Part shown: positions 36,918-46,605 of the stretch, piece after piece
How the letters are laid out: every line of letters begins with the position of its first letter
How positions within the stretch are numbered: position 1 is the stretch's first letter
Source of the DNA: an uncultured Aquimarina sp.
GTDB taxonomy: Bacteria > Bacteroidota > Bacteroidia > Flavobacteriales > Flavobacteriaceae
DNA: 64,000 nucleotides
Assembly (NCBI RefSeq): GCF_947492965.1
Contig: NZ_CANLOZ010000009.1
Span: 87,862 to 151,861, forward strand
Direction: 5' to 3'
Translations under genes and position numbers: made by a program
The notes under the pieces: generated by a model
Databases searched by the model: none
Told to the model about the DNA's origin: nothing
What the model saw: only the letters and a program-made list of their open reading frames with translations

Positions 36918-37547
36918 ATGGAAATTATAGAAAGCTTACAATGGCGCTATGCGACAAAAAAATTTGATAATACTAGAATACTACCAGAGGAAAAAGTCAA
37001 TATACTTATCAAAGCATTTAATCTTACTGCTACCTCTTATGGATTACAACCTCTAAAACTGGTCGTATTAAAAAATAAAGAATTACAGAAAGAACTTACC
37101 GCACACTCGTGGAATCAACAACAAGTTGCAGATGCATCACATGTATTTATTATCTGTATTGAAAAAACAGTTGGGGAAACGTATATCACCAAATACTTTG
37201 ATCACGTAAAAGCTATAAGAAATACTCCTGAAGAAATATTAAAACCTTTTAGAGAACAACTTATAGACTCGTTTAAAACCAAGGAGGCAGATGAAATTGC
37301 TAATTGGGCAGCTAAGCAAGCCTATTTAGCTATGGGGAATCTATTAACAGTTTGCGCAACTGAAAAAATTGATGCCTGCCCTATGGAAGGTTTTCTTCCA
37401 GAAAAGTATGATGAAATTCTAGAATTATCAAAACGAGGACTTACTTCTGTATTGGTCTTACCAGTCGGATATCGTGCTGAAGATGATATGTTTGCTACCT
37501 TAAAAAAAGTAAGACGTACGATAGACGAAACAGTAATTGTTTTATAA
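36918..37547 (+). CDS. NAD(P)H-dependent FMN nitroreductase family protein
   Basis: 209 residues, the length of NfsB-type enzymes. The N-terminal RYATKKFD segment binds FMN phosphate, SYGLQPLKLVVL is the conserved second segment, and the C-terminal VLPVGYRAEDD is the family closing motif. It probably reduces quinones or nitro compounds. Single gene with its own promoter. Confidence 0.9.
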   Translation: MEIIESLQWRYATKKFDNTRILPEEKVNILIKAFNLTATSYGLQPLKLVVLKNKELQKELTAHSWNQQQVADASHVFIICIEKTVGETYITKYFDHVKAIRNTPEEILKPFREQLIDSFKTKEADEIANWAAKQAYLAMGNLLTVCATEKIDACPMEGFLPEKYDEILELSKRGLTSVLVLPVGYRAEDDMFATLKKVRRTIDETVIVL

Positions 37548-37566
37548 CCATATCCTTGGCAGGATA

Positions 37567-37595
37567 TTTGGTATATGAAAATTATTATAATTTTG
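37567..37595 (+). promoter_or_regulatory. Promoter of the secreted thioredoxin gene
   Basis: TTTG at 37567-37570 and TAATTTTG at 37588-37595, separated by 17 bases, match the Bacteroidota TTTG/TAnnTTTG pair, 22 bases before the ATG. Confidence 0.55.
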
Positions 37596-37617
37596 TTGTA
37601 TCTAAAACTTTATAAAA

Positions 37618-38073
37618 ATGAAAAAGATCATATCGTTTTTAATATTCATTTTTGTGATATCATCATATAGTCAGGAATCAAAATTAAACTGGTTAACCGA
37701 TTTCGAAACCGCAAAGGAAGTATCAAAAGAATCCAAGAAACCTATATTAATGTATTTTACTGGTAGTGATTGGTGTGCTCCTTGCATTATGTTAGAGCAA
37801 GACTTCTTTTCTACCGAAAAGTTTAATAGACAATCACAATCCGTGGTTTTACTTAAAGTAGATATTCCCAGAAGAATGGATATTCTAACGGAAAACCAAC
37901 TAAAAGCAAATAAAAAATTAGTAAAACTCTATAATAAGGAAGGTGGTTTTCCTAATATTATTGCGATGAATCATAAAGGTAAAGTAATTGACACAGAGGG
38001 TTCTTACAGTGCTTCGCTTAGAGATCCTAGTAGATACTTTGCTTTTGTTTCTAAGATTATCGATAATTACTAG
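37618..38073 (+). CDS. Secreted thioredoxin-fold protein
   Basis: 151 residues with a signal peptide (cut after about residue 19) and one thioredoxin-like domain of the thioredoxin_7/DsbD-gamma type. The redox motif is WCAPC, preceded by YFTGSD, and the cis-proline is in GFPN. It likely acts in the periplasm as a disulfide reductase or isomerase. A strong terminator follows at once, so it is monocistronic. Confidence 0.88.
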   Translation: MKKIISFLIFIFVISSYSQESKLNWLTDFETAKEVSKESKKPILMYFTGSDWCAPCIMLEQDFFSTEKFNRQSQSVVLLKVDIPRRMDILTENQLKANKKLVKLYNKEGGFPNIIAMNHKGKVIDTEGSYSASLRDPSRYFAFVSKIIDNY

Positions 38074-38103
38074 TCAAAAAGATAAGATATCCTTTATATT
38101 TTC

Positions 38104-38139
38104 AAAACTCTTTTCGGTATTTTTGCCGAAAAGAGTTTT
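38104..38139 (+). terminator. Strong terminator after the secreted thioredoxin gene
   Basis: 14-bp perfect stem (AAAACTCTTTTCGG and complement) with an 8-base loop, followed by T residues. It lies inside the longest open frame of the aminotransferase, which supports the later ATG at 38159 for that gene. Confidence 0.85.
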
Positions 38140-38158
38140 TAATTTTAAGACTATACCT

Positions 38159-39349
38159 ATGCCAGGATTTGAGCTATTTGGAACTGAAGAACAAAAGGAA
38201 GTGCAAGATGTATTAGACAATGGAGTTTTAATGCGATATGGTTTTGATGGAAATAGAAATGGACACTATAAAGCGCTAGAACTAGAAAAAGATCTTGCCA
38301 AAAGAATGCAATCAAAATATGCTCAAGTAGTATCTAGCGGAACAGCTGCATTAACAGTAGCTTTAGCTTCTGCAGGTGTTGGTTCTGGTGATGAAGTAAT
38401 CATGCCTACTTTTACATTTGTAGCAAGTTTCGAAGCCATATTATCCGTTGGCGCTACTCCTATCCTATGTGATATAGATGATACTTTAACTTTAGATCCA
38501 GAAGCCGTAAAAGCTGCAATCACAGACAAAACTAAGGTAGTTATGCCTGTACATATGTGTGGTTCCATGGCTGACTTGAAAAAATTAAAAACCATTTGTG
38601 ATGAGCACAATTTGATTCTATTAGAAGACGCATGTCAAGCTATCGGTGGAACATATGATAATAAACCACTGGGAAGTTATGGAGATTTAGGATGTTTTTC
38701 CTTTGATTATGTAAAGACGGTAACCTGTGGCGAAGGCGGTGGTTTGATCACAAACCACAAACAATATGCAGATCATGCTCATAAATATCAAGATCATGGA
38801 CACGATCATATAGGAAACAATCGTGGAGCAGAAACACACCCTTTTCTTGGATATAATTACAGACTTTCAGAGCTGAATGCTGCAGTAGGTATTGCTCAAT
38901 TAAGAAAACTGGATAGTACATTAGCACTGCAAGAGAAAAACTATACTATACTTCGGAATGCTTTATCGGATATTCCAGAAGTTACCTTTAGAAGAGTTCC
39001 TGAAACAGGAGTAGAAAGTTATGCTTTTCTAAATATCTTTTTACCTACTGAAAAACTGGCTAAAAAGGCGCATACTGCATTTGGAGAACATGGAGTAGAT
39101 GTTTGTTTTTATTGGTATGATAACAATTGGCATTACTATAGAAAATGGGAACATCTTCTAGAACCTACTTCATTAAACAAGCTTTCTGAAGAACAGTTAG
39201 CAGGTTTACAAAAAAATAATAAATCTTTTGATGCTAGTGATGCTTGGATGGGTAGAACAATCTCTTGTCTAATTAAAGTAGGTTGGACAGAACAAGAAGT
39301 AAAAGAAAGAGCTTCAAAAATGATTGAAGCTCTAAAAAGTATTTTATAG
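38159..39349 (+). CDS. DegT/DnrJ/EryC1 PLP-dependent aminotransferase
   Basis: 396 residues from the ATG at 38159. A longer frame upstream runs through the end of the thioredoxin gene and its terminator and is rejected. The fold-type I sugar-aminotransferase motifs are clear: VSSGTAALTVALASAGVG, the cofactor aspartate in LLEDACQAIG, and the Schiff-base lysine in FSFDYVKTVTCGEGG. These enzymes transfer an amino group to a keto-sugar for surface glycan synthesis. No other sugar-nucleotide genes are nearby, so the substrate stays open. Confidence 0.9.
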   Translation: MPGFELFGTEEQKEVQDVLDNGVLMRYGFDGNRNGHYKALELEKDLAKRMQSKYAQVVSSGTAALTVALASAGVGSGDEVIMPTFTFVASFEAILSVGATPILCDIDDTLTLDPEAVKAAITDKTKVVMPVHMCGSMADLKKLKTICDEHNLILLEDACQAIGGTYDNKPLGSYGDLGCFSFDYVKTVTCGEGGGLITNHKQYADHAHKYQDHGHDHIGNNRGAETHPFLGYNYRLSELNAAVGIAQLRKLDSTLALQEKNYTILRNALSDIPEVTFRRVPETGVESYAFLNIFLPTEKLAKKAHTAFGEHGVDVCFYWYDNNWHYYRKWEHLLEPTSLNKLSEEQLAGLQKNNKSFDASDAWMGRTISCLIKVGWTEQEVKERASKMIEALKSIL

Positions 39350-39357
39350 TTGTATTT

Positions 39358-40509
39358 TTAGTAATTTACGTATTCTAAGATCTCTAACCCGTATCCTATC
39401 ATACCTACTCGTTTTTGTTGAATGCTATTAGATATCAATCGTAGTTTATGAATATTTAAATCATGTAAGATTTGTGCCCCAATTCCAAAATCTTTGGAAT
39501 CCATAGCCATTTTTGGTGCTTTTACCACCTCATCACCATTTTGAGCTTCGTTTAACGCCTTTAACCTATTTAACAGGTTAAAAGATTGACTTTCTTGATT
39601 AATAAAGACAATAGCTCCTTTTCCTTCTTTATTAATAGTGGTAAACATCGCATCTAAACGCTCATCCGCATTGTTTGTTAAAGTTCCGAGAATATCGTTA
39701 TTAAATAAAGTGGAATTTATTCTTGTTAATACAGGTTCGCTATCAGCCCAACTACCTTTTGTTAATGCAATATGAATTTGACTGTTGGTAGTTTGCTTAT
39801 AAGCTCTTAATCTATATTTTCCAAAACGTGTTACAATATCAAAATCTTCTTTCTTTTCGATAAGAGAATCGTGTTGCATGCGATATGCTACTAAATCCTC
39901 TATTGAAACTAGTTTAAGGTCATATTTTTTTGCTACTTCCACCAATTGAGGAAGACGTGCCATACTACCATCTTCATTCATGATTTCTACAATTACTCCT
40001 GCTGGTTTTAAACCTGCTAGTCTTGCAAAATCAATCGCTGCTTCTGTATGACCTGTTCTTCTGAGCACTCCTCCTTCTTTTGCTTTCAAAGGAAAAATAT
40101 GTCCAGGACGGGCTAATTCGTGGGACTTAGTATTTGGATCAATTAACGACTGAATGGTCTTAGCACGATCGCTCGCGGAAATACCTGTAGTAACACCATT
40201 CCCTTTAAGATCCACAGAAATTGTGAAAGCTGTTTCCATAGGATCGGTATTATTATCCACCATCATATTCAGCTTCAAATCCTTACAACGTTGTTCTGTT
40301 ATTGGAGCACAAATTAATCCTCTACCATGTGTAGCCATAAAATTGATCATTTCGGGCGTAACTTTTTCAGCTGCAGCTAGAAAATCTCCTTCATTTTCTC
40401 TGTCCTCATCATCTACTACAATAATCACCTTTCCTTGGCGAATATCATCAATAGCTTCTTGGATGGTATTTAGCTTAACCTTATTTTTTGTGTCCGTAAT
40501 TTGTGACAT
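39358..40509 (-). CDS. ribB: 3,4-dihydroxy-2-butanone-4-phosphate synthase with degenerate GTP cyclohydrolase II-like domain
   Basis: 383 residues. The N-terminal RibB domain (about 10-215) is intact: DDEDRENEGDF, THGRGLICAP, GHTEAAIDFARLAG. The C-terminal RibA-like domain (about 220-383) keeps the fold length but lacks the zinc-binding cysteines and the catalytic segment of GTP cyclohydrolase II. The enzyme should therefore make only the four-carbon riboflavin precursor. It is the last gene of the minus-strand run from tpx, 68 bases after the LptF gene. Confidence 0.9.
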   Translation of the reverse strand: MSQITDTKNKVKLNTIQEAIDDIRQGKVIIVVDDEDRENEGDFLAAAEKVTPEMINFMATHGRGLICAPITEQRCKDLKLNMMVDNNTDPMETAFTISVDLKGNGVTTGISASDRAKTIQSLIDPNTKSHELARPGHIFPLKAKEGGVLRRTGHTEAAIDFARLAGLKPAGVIVEIMNEDGSMARLPQLVEVAKKYDLKLVSIEDLVAYRMQHDSLIEKKEDFDIVTRFGKYRLRAYKQTTNSQIHIALTKGSWADSEPVLTRINSTLFNNDILGTLTNNADERLDAMFTTINKEGKGAIVFINQESQSFNLLNRLKALNEAQNGDEVVKAPKMAMDSKDFGIGAQILHDLNIHKLRLISNSIQQKRVGMIGYGLEILEYVNY

Positions 40510-40577
40510 ATGAATCCGATTCTTTATTAAAAAGCAAAGGTACTTTATATAATTCTTAAATGGAAAGTATCAATGAA

Positions 40578-42425
40578 TTATCTGACGCTATCGAGGTCTC
40601 GATTCGATCTTTTTAGATATACAAAATATGCTAGTGGAAATAAAACTATTCCAACTACTAGAAAGAGTATTAAAGATGGTTGCTTTAGGAAACCTTTTAA
40701 TCCAGAATAAAAACTTTTAAGGTTTATGTACGCTTTTATATGAAATACAATGTAGGTGATGGCTCCTAGTATATTAAAAGCTAATAACATCAATTTACTA
40801 TCCCCAGCTCCTTTTGAAATTAAAGTAATAATGATATTAATAAGTACCAGGAAGATAAACATTGTCAATGCTATGGAAGAGTTTTCTTTAAAATCTTTTC
40901 GAGATTTTTCTACAGCAATCATTGTATTGTCATCGATAATAACATCCAACTGTTTATCGGATACATCATTAACGCTCTTCACTTTTTCTGACTTACTACT
41001 AATTCTAGCAAAGAAATCACGAATAGGCTGCATCACAATATCAAAACTTACAAATCCTCTATCTCTTGTAGCTCTATAGGTAAGGAAGATACTCAAAGGA
41101 AAAATTATGAAGGTAGACAACCAAGAACCCACAAATGGTGGAATTCCTCCTTCTTCTGCTCCGTTCTTTGCAAATATCCCGATAAAATGATATGAAAGAA
41201 ATAATACTACTCCAATAACAATAGGAAGTCCTAAACCTCCTTTTCTAATAATCGCTCCAAGCGGAGCACCTACAAAAAACAATAGTACACAAGAAATTCC
41301 TAATGCATATTTGTCGTGTAATGACATCTCATACTTATTAAGAGCTCTTTTCTTTACTTCTACAGCTCTCTTAGCTGTTTGGATTCTTCTAATTGCTCCA
41401 TCTACATTAGAAAAAGCAAGATTATATATTTGTGATCTTTGTTTTATACTAAATCGTTCTTCAATTAAATCTAGTGTATCTTTTGTAGCTTTTTTTAAGG
41501 TATCTATTTTTAAGTTTCGATTCAAATCTTTAAACCCATTTCTTCTATTCACATCATCATCAGCAGATGTATACTCGGTATTAACCTGTATTGATAATGT
41601 GTCGATTTCGTTTCTAAGACCGTTTACGTTAAGCATATTATACCCCTTGCTATATTGTTGGGCATCCATATCAACATTATCCAAAGATGATAAATCTATA
41701 TTTAGAACATATTGCTCAAAATGTGTTTTTGCAAAAGGTAATTTCTTTCTTTGCTTTGGAGATTTTTGTTCAATCTCATCATAGTAATTACCATCATTAA
41801 GAACCAACGTAATTAAATCCGAATCTATACTACCTTTTAATTCACCATCAGTAGCTTTAATCACGGTAAAGTTTCCAACTCTAGCAGCTTTTTTATGGAT
41901 AATCACATCTTTTAAAAACTGATCATTGTCTCCATATTTTTCTGAGACTCGAATATTAATATCTCCCAAATCATTAAATTGATTAGGAGTAATTACCATA
42001 GCGGGTTTGACCTTTACTATATTCTTCCGAAGATTTACAAATTTTCTCTCTGAACTAGGAATCACTGTATTTGAAAACAAAAACGCTCCAATACCAACAA
42101 AAAATATAAATACAGATAATGTTCTCATGGCTCTTTGCAAAGATATCCCCGATGATTTCATTGCTGCAAACTCGTAGTTCTCTGCAAAATTACCAAAGAT
42201 CATAATAGAAGTAAGCAAAATGGTAAGTGGCAAAACCATAGGAATTAACCTAGGCGTTGCGTAGGTTAAAAACTTAATAATTACCGAAAAATCTAAATCT
42301 TTCCCTGCTAATTCTGATATAAATAACCAGATCGTTTGCAACAAAAGAATGAACATAATAATGATAAAGAGCGGAAAAAAAGTCTTTAAAAAAGTTGTAA
42401 GAATATATCTGTCTAATATTTTCAC
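40578..42425 (-). CDS. LptF/LptG family lipopolysaccharide export permease
   Basis: 615 residues. The N-terminal half has three membrane helices with the YjgP/YjgQ signature (LDRYILTTFLKTFFPLF and FAENYEFAAMKSSGISLQRAM), then a periplasmic beta-jellyroll and three more helices (GAPLGAIIRKGGLGLPIV). An unusual C-terminal extension (about 500-615) adds a cytoplasmic stretch and about four helices, making it much longer than the 360 residues of the E. coli proteins. It moves LPS to the periplasmic bridge. Co-located with lolA and ftsK. Confidence 0.9.
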   Translation of the reverse strand: MKILDRYILTTFLKTFFPLFIIIMFILLLQTIWLFISELAGKDLDFSVIIKFLTYATPRLIPMVLPLTILLTSIMIFGNFAENYEFAAMKSSGISLQRAMRTLSVFIFFVGIGAFLFSNTVIPSSERKFVNLRKNIVKVKPAMVITPNQFNDLGDINIRVSEKYGDNDQFLKDVIIHKKAARVGNFTVIKATDGELKGSIDSDLITLVLNDGNYYDEIEQKSPKQRKKLPFAKTHFEQYVLNIDLSSLDNVDMDAQQYSKGYNMLNVNGLRNEIDTLSIQVNTEYTSADDDVNRRNGFKDLNRNLKIDTLKKATKDTLDLIEERFSIKQRSQIYNLAFSNVDGAIRRIQTAKRAVEVKKRALNKYEMSLHDKYALGISCVLLFFVGAPLGAIIRKGGLGLPIVIGVVLFLSYHFIGIFAKNGAEEGGIPPFVGSWLSTFIIFPLSIFLTYRATRDRGFVSFDIVMQPIRDFFARISSKSEKVKSVNDVSDKQLDVIIDDNTMIAVEKSRKDFKENSSIALTMFIFLVLINIIITLISKGAGDSKLMLLAFNILGAITYIVFHIKAYINLKSFYSGLKGFLKQPSLILFLVVGIVLFPLAYFVYLKRSNRDLDSVR

Positions 42426-42447
42426 CTATTCGTATATATAAAATATA

Positions 42448-42467
42448 ATCCCGAATAACTTCGGGAT
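42448..42467 (-). terminator. Hairpin between lolA and the LptF/G gene
   Basis: 8-bp perfect stem (ATCCCGAA and complement) with a TAAC loop, followed on the minus strand by a T/A-rich run, in the 76-base gap. Could be a partial terminator. Confidence 0.5.
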
Positions 42468-42501
42468 GTTTATGATTTACTAATAATGCCTAAATATATA
42501 A

Positions 42502-43140
42502 TTAATCTAAACGATTGATGTAATAATTAGCATACTTTGATTCATCAAATACAAATAACGTACTCGACAACGGTTGATTTGTCTTAAAACTATTTACTGT
42601 GATTGTAATATTAGTACCATTATTTTGCATTAAAATCAATTTATAGATATGCTTTGTTTGTTTATCTATTCCTAATAATATCTCTTTAAGATCACTATTA
42701 GTATCTATTGGATTTAATTTCACAAACTGAATTTTCCTTCCTTGTACATTTTGTACGATATCCATTTTTGAAGTATATCCATCTTCATAAAACGTTAGCA
42801 TTTTAGAAGGTGTAACACTAGCTTCATCTTCTGGACTTTGTGAAGAAATATTAATTTCTTCATCTTCAGGAATAATGATGTGCAATTTATTTCCATCATA
42901 CATTTGCTCTGTACCCATAAGATTCAATAAATACTTCTCTCCTAATAAAGTAACATCTCCTCTAGTTTCTTGAGATACATTTTCTGCAGGATTATTTAAG
43001 GCATACTTAAATCCAATCACAATATTATCATAGCTTTTTACTTTTGCCGACACTTCATCCAAAAGCTTTTTAGCATCTTGAGCGTGTGCAGTGGTTATAA
43101 AAAGTGTTGCTATTGCTAAAAAAAATATTCTTCGTATCAT
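42502..43140 (-). CDS. lolA: Outer-membrane lipoprotein carrier protein LolA
   Basis: 212 residues with a signal peptide (cut after AHA, residue 20). The single half-barrel domain of LolA/LppX proteins is visible (YDNIVIGFKYALNNP, YLLNLMGTEQMYDGNKLHII, SFKTNQPLSSTLFVFDESKY). It carries lipoproteins through the periplasm, which this organism needs for its many SusD-like and enzyme lipoproteins. 43 bases downstream of ftsK. Confidence 0.9.
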   Translation of the reverse strand: MIRRIFFLAIATLFITTAHAQDAKKLLDEVSAKVKSYDNIVIGFKYALNNPAENVSQETRGDVTLLGEKYLLNLMGTEQMYDGNKLHIIIPEDEEINISSQSPEDEASVTPSKMLTFYEDGYTSKMDIVQNVQGRKIQFVKLNPIDTNSDLKEILLGIDKQTKHIYKLILMQNNGTNITITVNSFKTNQPLSSTLFVFDESKYANYYINRLD

Positions 43141-43183
43141 TCTGTAATCTTTGTGTAGTTTAAATTTAAATCATTACTGAGTT

Positions 43184-45661
43184 CTACTCAGCGTCTAATA
43201 ATTGTTTTAGAGCGACCAAATCCGTAACTAAAACTTGTCTCGCTTTACTTCCTTCGAATGGTCCAACAATGCCAGCAGCTTCTAATTGATCAATCAATCT
43301 TCCTGCTCTATTATATCCTAATTTTAATTTTCTTTGTAATAAAGACGCCGAACCTTGTTGTGCTGTGACAATAACTTCTGCAGCTTCATTAAAAAGCTTA
43401 TCGCGATCTTTTACATCTATATCAAGACTTGTGCCACTTTCTTCCCCAGAATACTCTGGCAATATATGTGCTTCAGGATATGCTTTTTGACTACCAATAT
43501 ACTCGGTAATGCGTTCCACTTCTGGTGTATCTACAAAGGCACACTGTATCCTAACCAAATCATTACCTTGCGTATATAACATATCTCCTCTACCAATTAA
43601 TTGATCTGCTCCTCCTGTATCTAAAATTGTTCTAGAATCAATTTTTGAGGTAACTCTAAATGCAATTCGAGCTGGGAAATTAGCTTTAATCATACCAGTA
43701 ATCACATTTACCGATGGTCGTTGTGTAGCGATGATCAAATGTATTCCAATTGCTCTGGCTAATTGTGCTAATCTAGCAATTGGTGTCTCTACTTCTTTCC
43801 CCGCAGTCATGATAAGATCTGCGAACTCATCCACAACCAAAACAATGTATGGCAGAAACTTATGTCCATTTTCTGGATTTAGTTTTCTTGCTTTAAATTT
43901 TGCATTATACTCCTTAATATTACGAACCATTGCATTTTTTAGCAAGTCATATCGAGCATCCATTTCAATACACAAAGAATTAAGTGTATTAATTACTTTA
44001 TTATTATCGGTTATGATAGCTTCTTCCGCATCTGGCAGTTTAGCTAAATAGTGTCTTTCTATTTTATTGAATAAAGTAAGTTCTACTTTTTTAGGATCCA
44101 CCAAAACAAACTTTACTTCTGCAGGATGTTTTTTATAAAGTAAGGAAGTTAAAATAGCATTTAGTCCAACGGATTTTCCTTGTCCTGTAGCTCCTGCCAT
44201 TAATAAGTGGGGCATTTTTGCCAAATCAACAACAAAAGTCTCATTCGAAATTGTTTTCCCCAACGATAATGGTAATTCCATTTCTGCTCCTTGAAACTTA
44301 GAAGAACCTATAGCCGACCTCATAGAGACAATGGTAGATTTTTTATTAGGTACTTCGATACCAATCGTTCCTTTTCCAGGTATTGGTGCAATAATTCGAA
44401 TTCCTAAAGCTGCTAAAGAAAGTGCTATATCGTCCTCCAAATTTTTGATTTTAGAAATACGAATACCGGCTTCTGGTACAATTTCATATAATGTTACCGT
44501 AGGTCCTACAGTCGCCTTGATCTGAGCTATTTCTATTTTGTAGTTCTTAAGGGTCTCTACAATTCGGTTCTTATTTTCTTCTAATTCTCCCTGGTCTATA
44601 GTAATACCTCCATTCTGCACAGAATAATCTTTTAGTAATTCTATAGTTGGGAATTTAAAATTTCCTAGCTCTAACTTTGGATCAAACTCTCCAAAGTCTT
44701 TAACCAGCTTAGCACTAAGATTTTCTACCTCTTCCTCTTCTACCACAGCCTCTACTTCCATGGCAATATCTTCTGGATTATCTTCAGATTTTATGATCAA
44801 TTTCTCTGGAATTTCATCTGACTGATTTTCAGGATTTCCGTAAAATTCATTTACCGTTGTTCTACTAGATGTATTCGTTTTATCTAAGATATGAGTTGAT
44901 TGAGTTGTATTTGCATTCGCTAAAGGTTTCTCTATCGATAAATCTTGCGTCTCGCCAATTGATAATTCCTCTTTTTCTTCATCTACTGGTTTTTCTGCTG
45001 TCTTTACTTTTTTTGCTCCATTCAATTTTTTAGCTGCCTGATAATCTTTTGTGATTTCACTTTGAGTTTTCTTTAAAGAAGCTGATATCTTTTCTGGCGT
45101 GTATCGTAAACGAACTACAATGTATACTATAGCAAAAAATGCTAGTACCAATACAGTTCCAATAAAGCCAATATAATCCTGCATAAAATCATTTACTTCA
45201 TAACCTATAACTCCAGCAAATAGACCACTTTCTTTTTGTACAAAGCCAAAAACTACAGATATCCAAAGCATTACTAAAGTTCCCCAAAACCAGAACCCTG
45301 CTAATTTTTTTCTGTTTAAATCAAAAAATAAGTAAACTCCTGTTAGGGAAATTAAAACAGGTAATATTAAGGCTGATATTCCAAAACCTCTAAAAATAAA
45401 AAAGTCACTAACCTTTGCTCCAGAAATACTAAGCCAATTTTTTGCTGATGCCGTTCTGTCAGGAAATTGAGAAATTTCACTCTGGTCTATTTTCCAATTG
45501 AAGAAAAACGAAATAAAAGAAAAGAATAATGCAATACCTAAAAAGAACAAAAAACTTCCCAAAATAACCTTTTGTTGCCTAGACAAAGTAAGTCTTTCTT
45601 TTAGAGGAGTTTTAGTTTTTTTAGTGGTTTTTCTTTTTGTTGTTGCCTTTTTTTTTGCCAT
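43184..45661 (-). CDS. ftsK: DNA translocase FtsK/SpoIIIE
   Basis: 825 residues. Four or five N-terminal membrane helices (to about 185) are followed by an acidic linker (about 190-320), the alpha/beta motor domain with Walker A GATGQGKSVGLNA and Walker B VLVVDEFADLI, and a C-terminal winged-helix gamma domain (about 755-825) that reads orientation sequences. It pumps chromosome ends through the division septum. A lysine-rich start (MAKKKATTKRKTTKK) is typical for Flavobacteria. Confidence 0.95.
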   Translation of the reverse strand: MAKKKATTKRKTTKKTKTPLKERLTLSRQQKVILGSFLFFLGIALFFSFISFFFNWKIDQSEISQFPDRTASAKNWLSISGAKVSDFFIFRGFGISALILPVLISLTGVYLFFDLNRKKLAGFWFWGTLVMLWISVVFGFVQKESGLFAGVIGYEVNDFMQDYIGFIGTVLVLAFFAIVYIVVRLRYTPEKISASLKKTQSEITKDYQAAKKLNGAKKVKTAEKPVDEEKEELSIGETQDLSIEKPLANANTTQSTHILDKTNTSSRTTVNEFYGNPENQSDEIPEKLIIKSEDNPEDIAMEVEAVVEEEEVENLSAKLVKDFGEFDPKLELGNFKFPTIELLKDYSVQNGGITIDQGELEENKNRIVETLKNYKIEIAQIKATVGPTVTLYEIVPEAGIRISKIKNLEDDIALSLAALGIRIIAPIPGKGTIGIEVPNKKSTIVSMRSAIGSSKFQGAEMELPLSLGKTISNETFVVDLAKMPHLLMAGATGQGKSVGLNAILTSLLYKKHPAEVKFVLVDPKKVELTLFNKIERHYLAKLPDAEEAIITDNNKVINTLNSLCIEMDARYDLLKNAMVRNIKEYNAKFKARKLNPENGHKFLPYIVLVVDEFADLIMTAGKEVETPIARLAQLARAIGIHLIIATQRPSVNVITGMIKANFPARIAFRVTSKIDSRTILDTGGADQLIGRGDMLYTQGNDLVRIQCAFVDTPEVERITEYIGSQKAYPEAHILPEYSGEESGTSLDIDVKDRDKLFNEAAEVIVTAQQGSASLLQRKLKLGYNRAGRLIDQLEAAGIVGPFEGSKARQVLVTDLVALKQLLDAE

Positions 45662-45728
45662 TTTTTGGATATGTTATCGCAAAAATACGAATATCTATAT
45701 TGGAACGTAAAAATGGAAAAAAAATTTT

Positions 45729-46097
45729 CTATAACAAGTAAGGTATATAGATGACACCTCCTATAATTACTGCTGTAATCGCGGCTATAAAAACAGCTCC
45801 AGCCGCGATATCTTTAATAAAACCTATTTTATTATGAAAATCTGGATGAATAAAATCTGCGATTGCTTCTACTGTGGTATTTAATCCTTCAATACTCATA
45901 ACCAATCCAATCGCAAAAGTTTGTAATATCCATTCGGTCGCGGTGATATTCATATAAAAACCTAAGGCTGTCATAATAATTGCTATGACAGCCTGTACCT
46001 GAATACTTGGTTCTGTTTTAATCAAAATCAATGCACCTTTTAATGCATATCCACATCCTCGTATTCTGCCAAGTATAAACTTTGAGAAATTACTCAT
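45729..46097 (-). CDS. dgkA: Diacylglycerol/undecaprenol kinase family protein
   Basis: 122 residues, three membrane helices. The DgkA active-site helix reads EGLNTTVEAIADF with the catalytic glutamate and asparagine in place, and an N-terminal amphipathic helix is present. It phosphorylates diacylglycerol or undecaprenol with ATP. Starts 7 bases after the tpx stop. Confidence 0.9.
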   Translation of the reverse strand: MSNFSKFILGRIRGCGYALKGALILIKTEPSIQVQAVIAIIMTALGFYMNITATEWILQTFAIGLVMSIEGLNTTVEAIADFIHPDFHNKIGFIKDIAAGAVFIAAITAVIIGGVIYIPYLL

Positions 46098-46104
46098 ATA
46101 ATGA

Positions 46105-46605
46105 TTATGCCAATGTTTTTAGAGCATTTTCGTAATTAGGCTCTTGAGCAATCTCCGGAACTTGTTCTGTATACACCACAGTACCTTTTTCATCAAGTAC
46201 TATAACCGCTCTAGAGTGCAATCCTTGTAAAGGTCCATCAACGATTTCTAAACCATAATCTTTACCAAATTTACCTTCTCTAAAATCAGATTGATTGATG
46301 ACTCCTTCCAACCCTTCTGCTCCACAAAATCTTTTTTGTGCAAAAGGTAAATCTTTAGAAATACACAGTACTTTAGTATTCTCTAATTGACTAGCTTGTT
46401 GATTAAATTGTCTTACCGATGTAGCACATACATCTGTGTCTATCGAAGGAAAAACATTAAGTACTACCCTAGATCCTTCATAATCTGATAATTTTGCTAC
46501 TGATAAATCAGTATTTACCAATGCGAAATCTGGAGCTTTTTCTCCTACTTTTGGAAGTTCACCACTGGTGTGTATCTCGTTTCCTCCTAATGTGATTGTA
46601 GCCAT
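46105..46605 (-). CDS. tpx: Thiol peroxidase Tpx
   Basis: 166 residues, the usual Tpx length. The peroxidatic cysteine sits in PSIDTDVCATSVRQF and the resolving cysteine in KRFCGAEGLEGV. It reduces lipid and hydrogen peroxides with thioredoxin in the periplasm or cytoplasm (no signal peptide seen). First gene of the run tpx-dgkA-ftsK-lolA-lptF-ribB. Confidence 0.94.
   Translation of the reverse strand: MATITLGGNEIHTSGELPKVGEKAPDFALVNTDLSVAKLSDYEGSRVVLNVFPSIDTDVCATSVRQFNQQASQLENTKVLCISKDLPFAQKRFCGAEGLEGVINQSDFREGKFGKDYGLEIVDGPLQGLHSRAVIVLDEKGTVVYTEQVPEIAQEPNYENALKTLA

Noticed and set aside
37988..38158. Longer start for the DegT aminotransferase
   Set aside because: The extension overlaps the thioredoxin gene and runs through a strong terminator. 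The ATG at 38159 begins the conserved part.
40756..41784. Plus-strand frames of 107 and 157 residues within the LptF/G gene
   Set aside because: Antisense to a membrane protein, which often leaves long hydrophobic frames. No independent signals.
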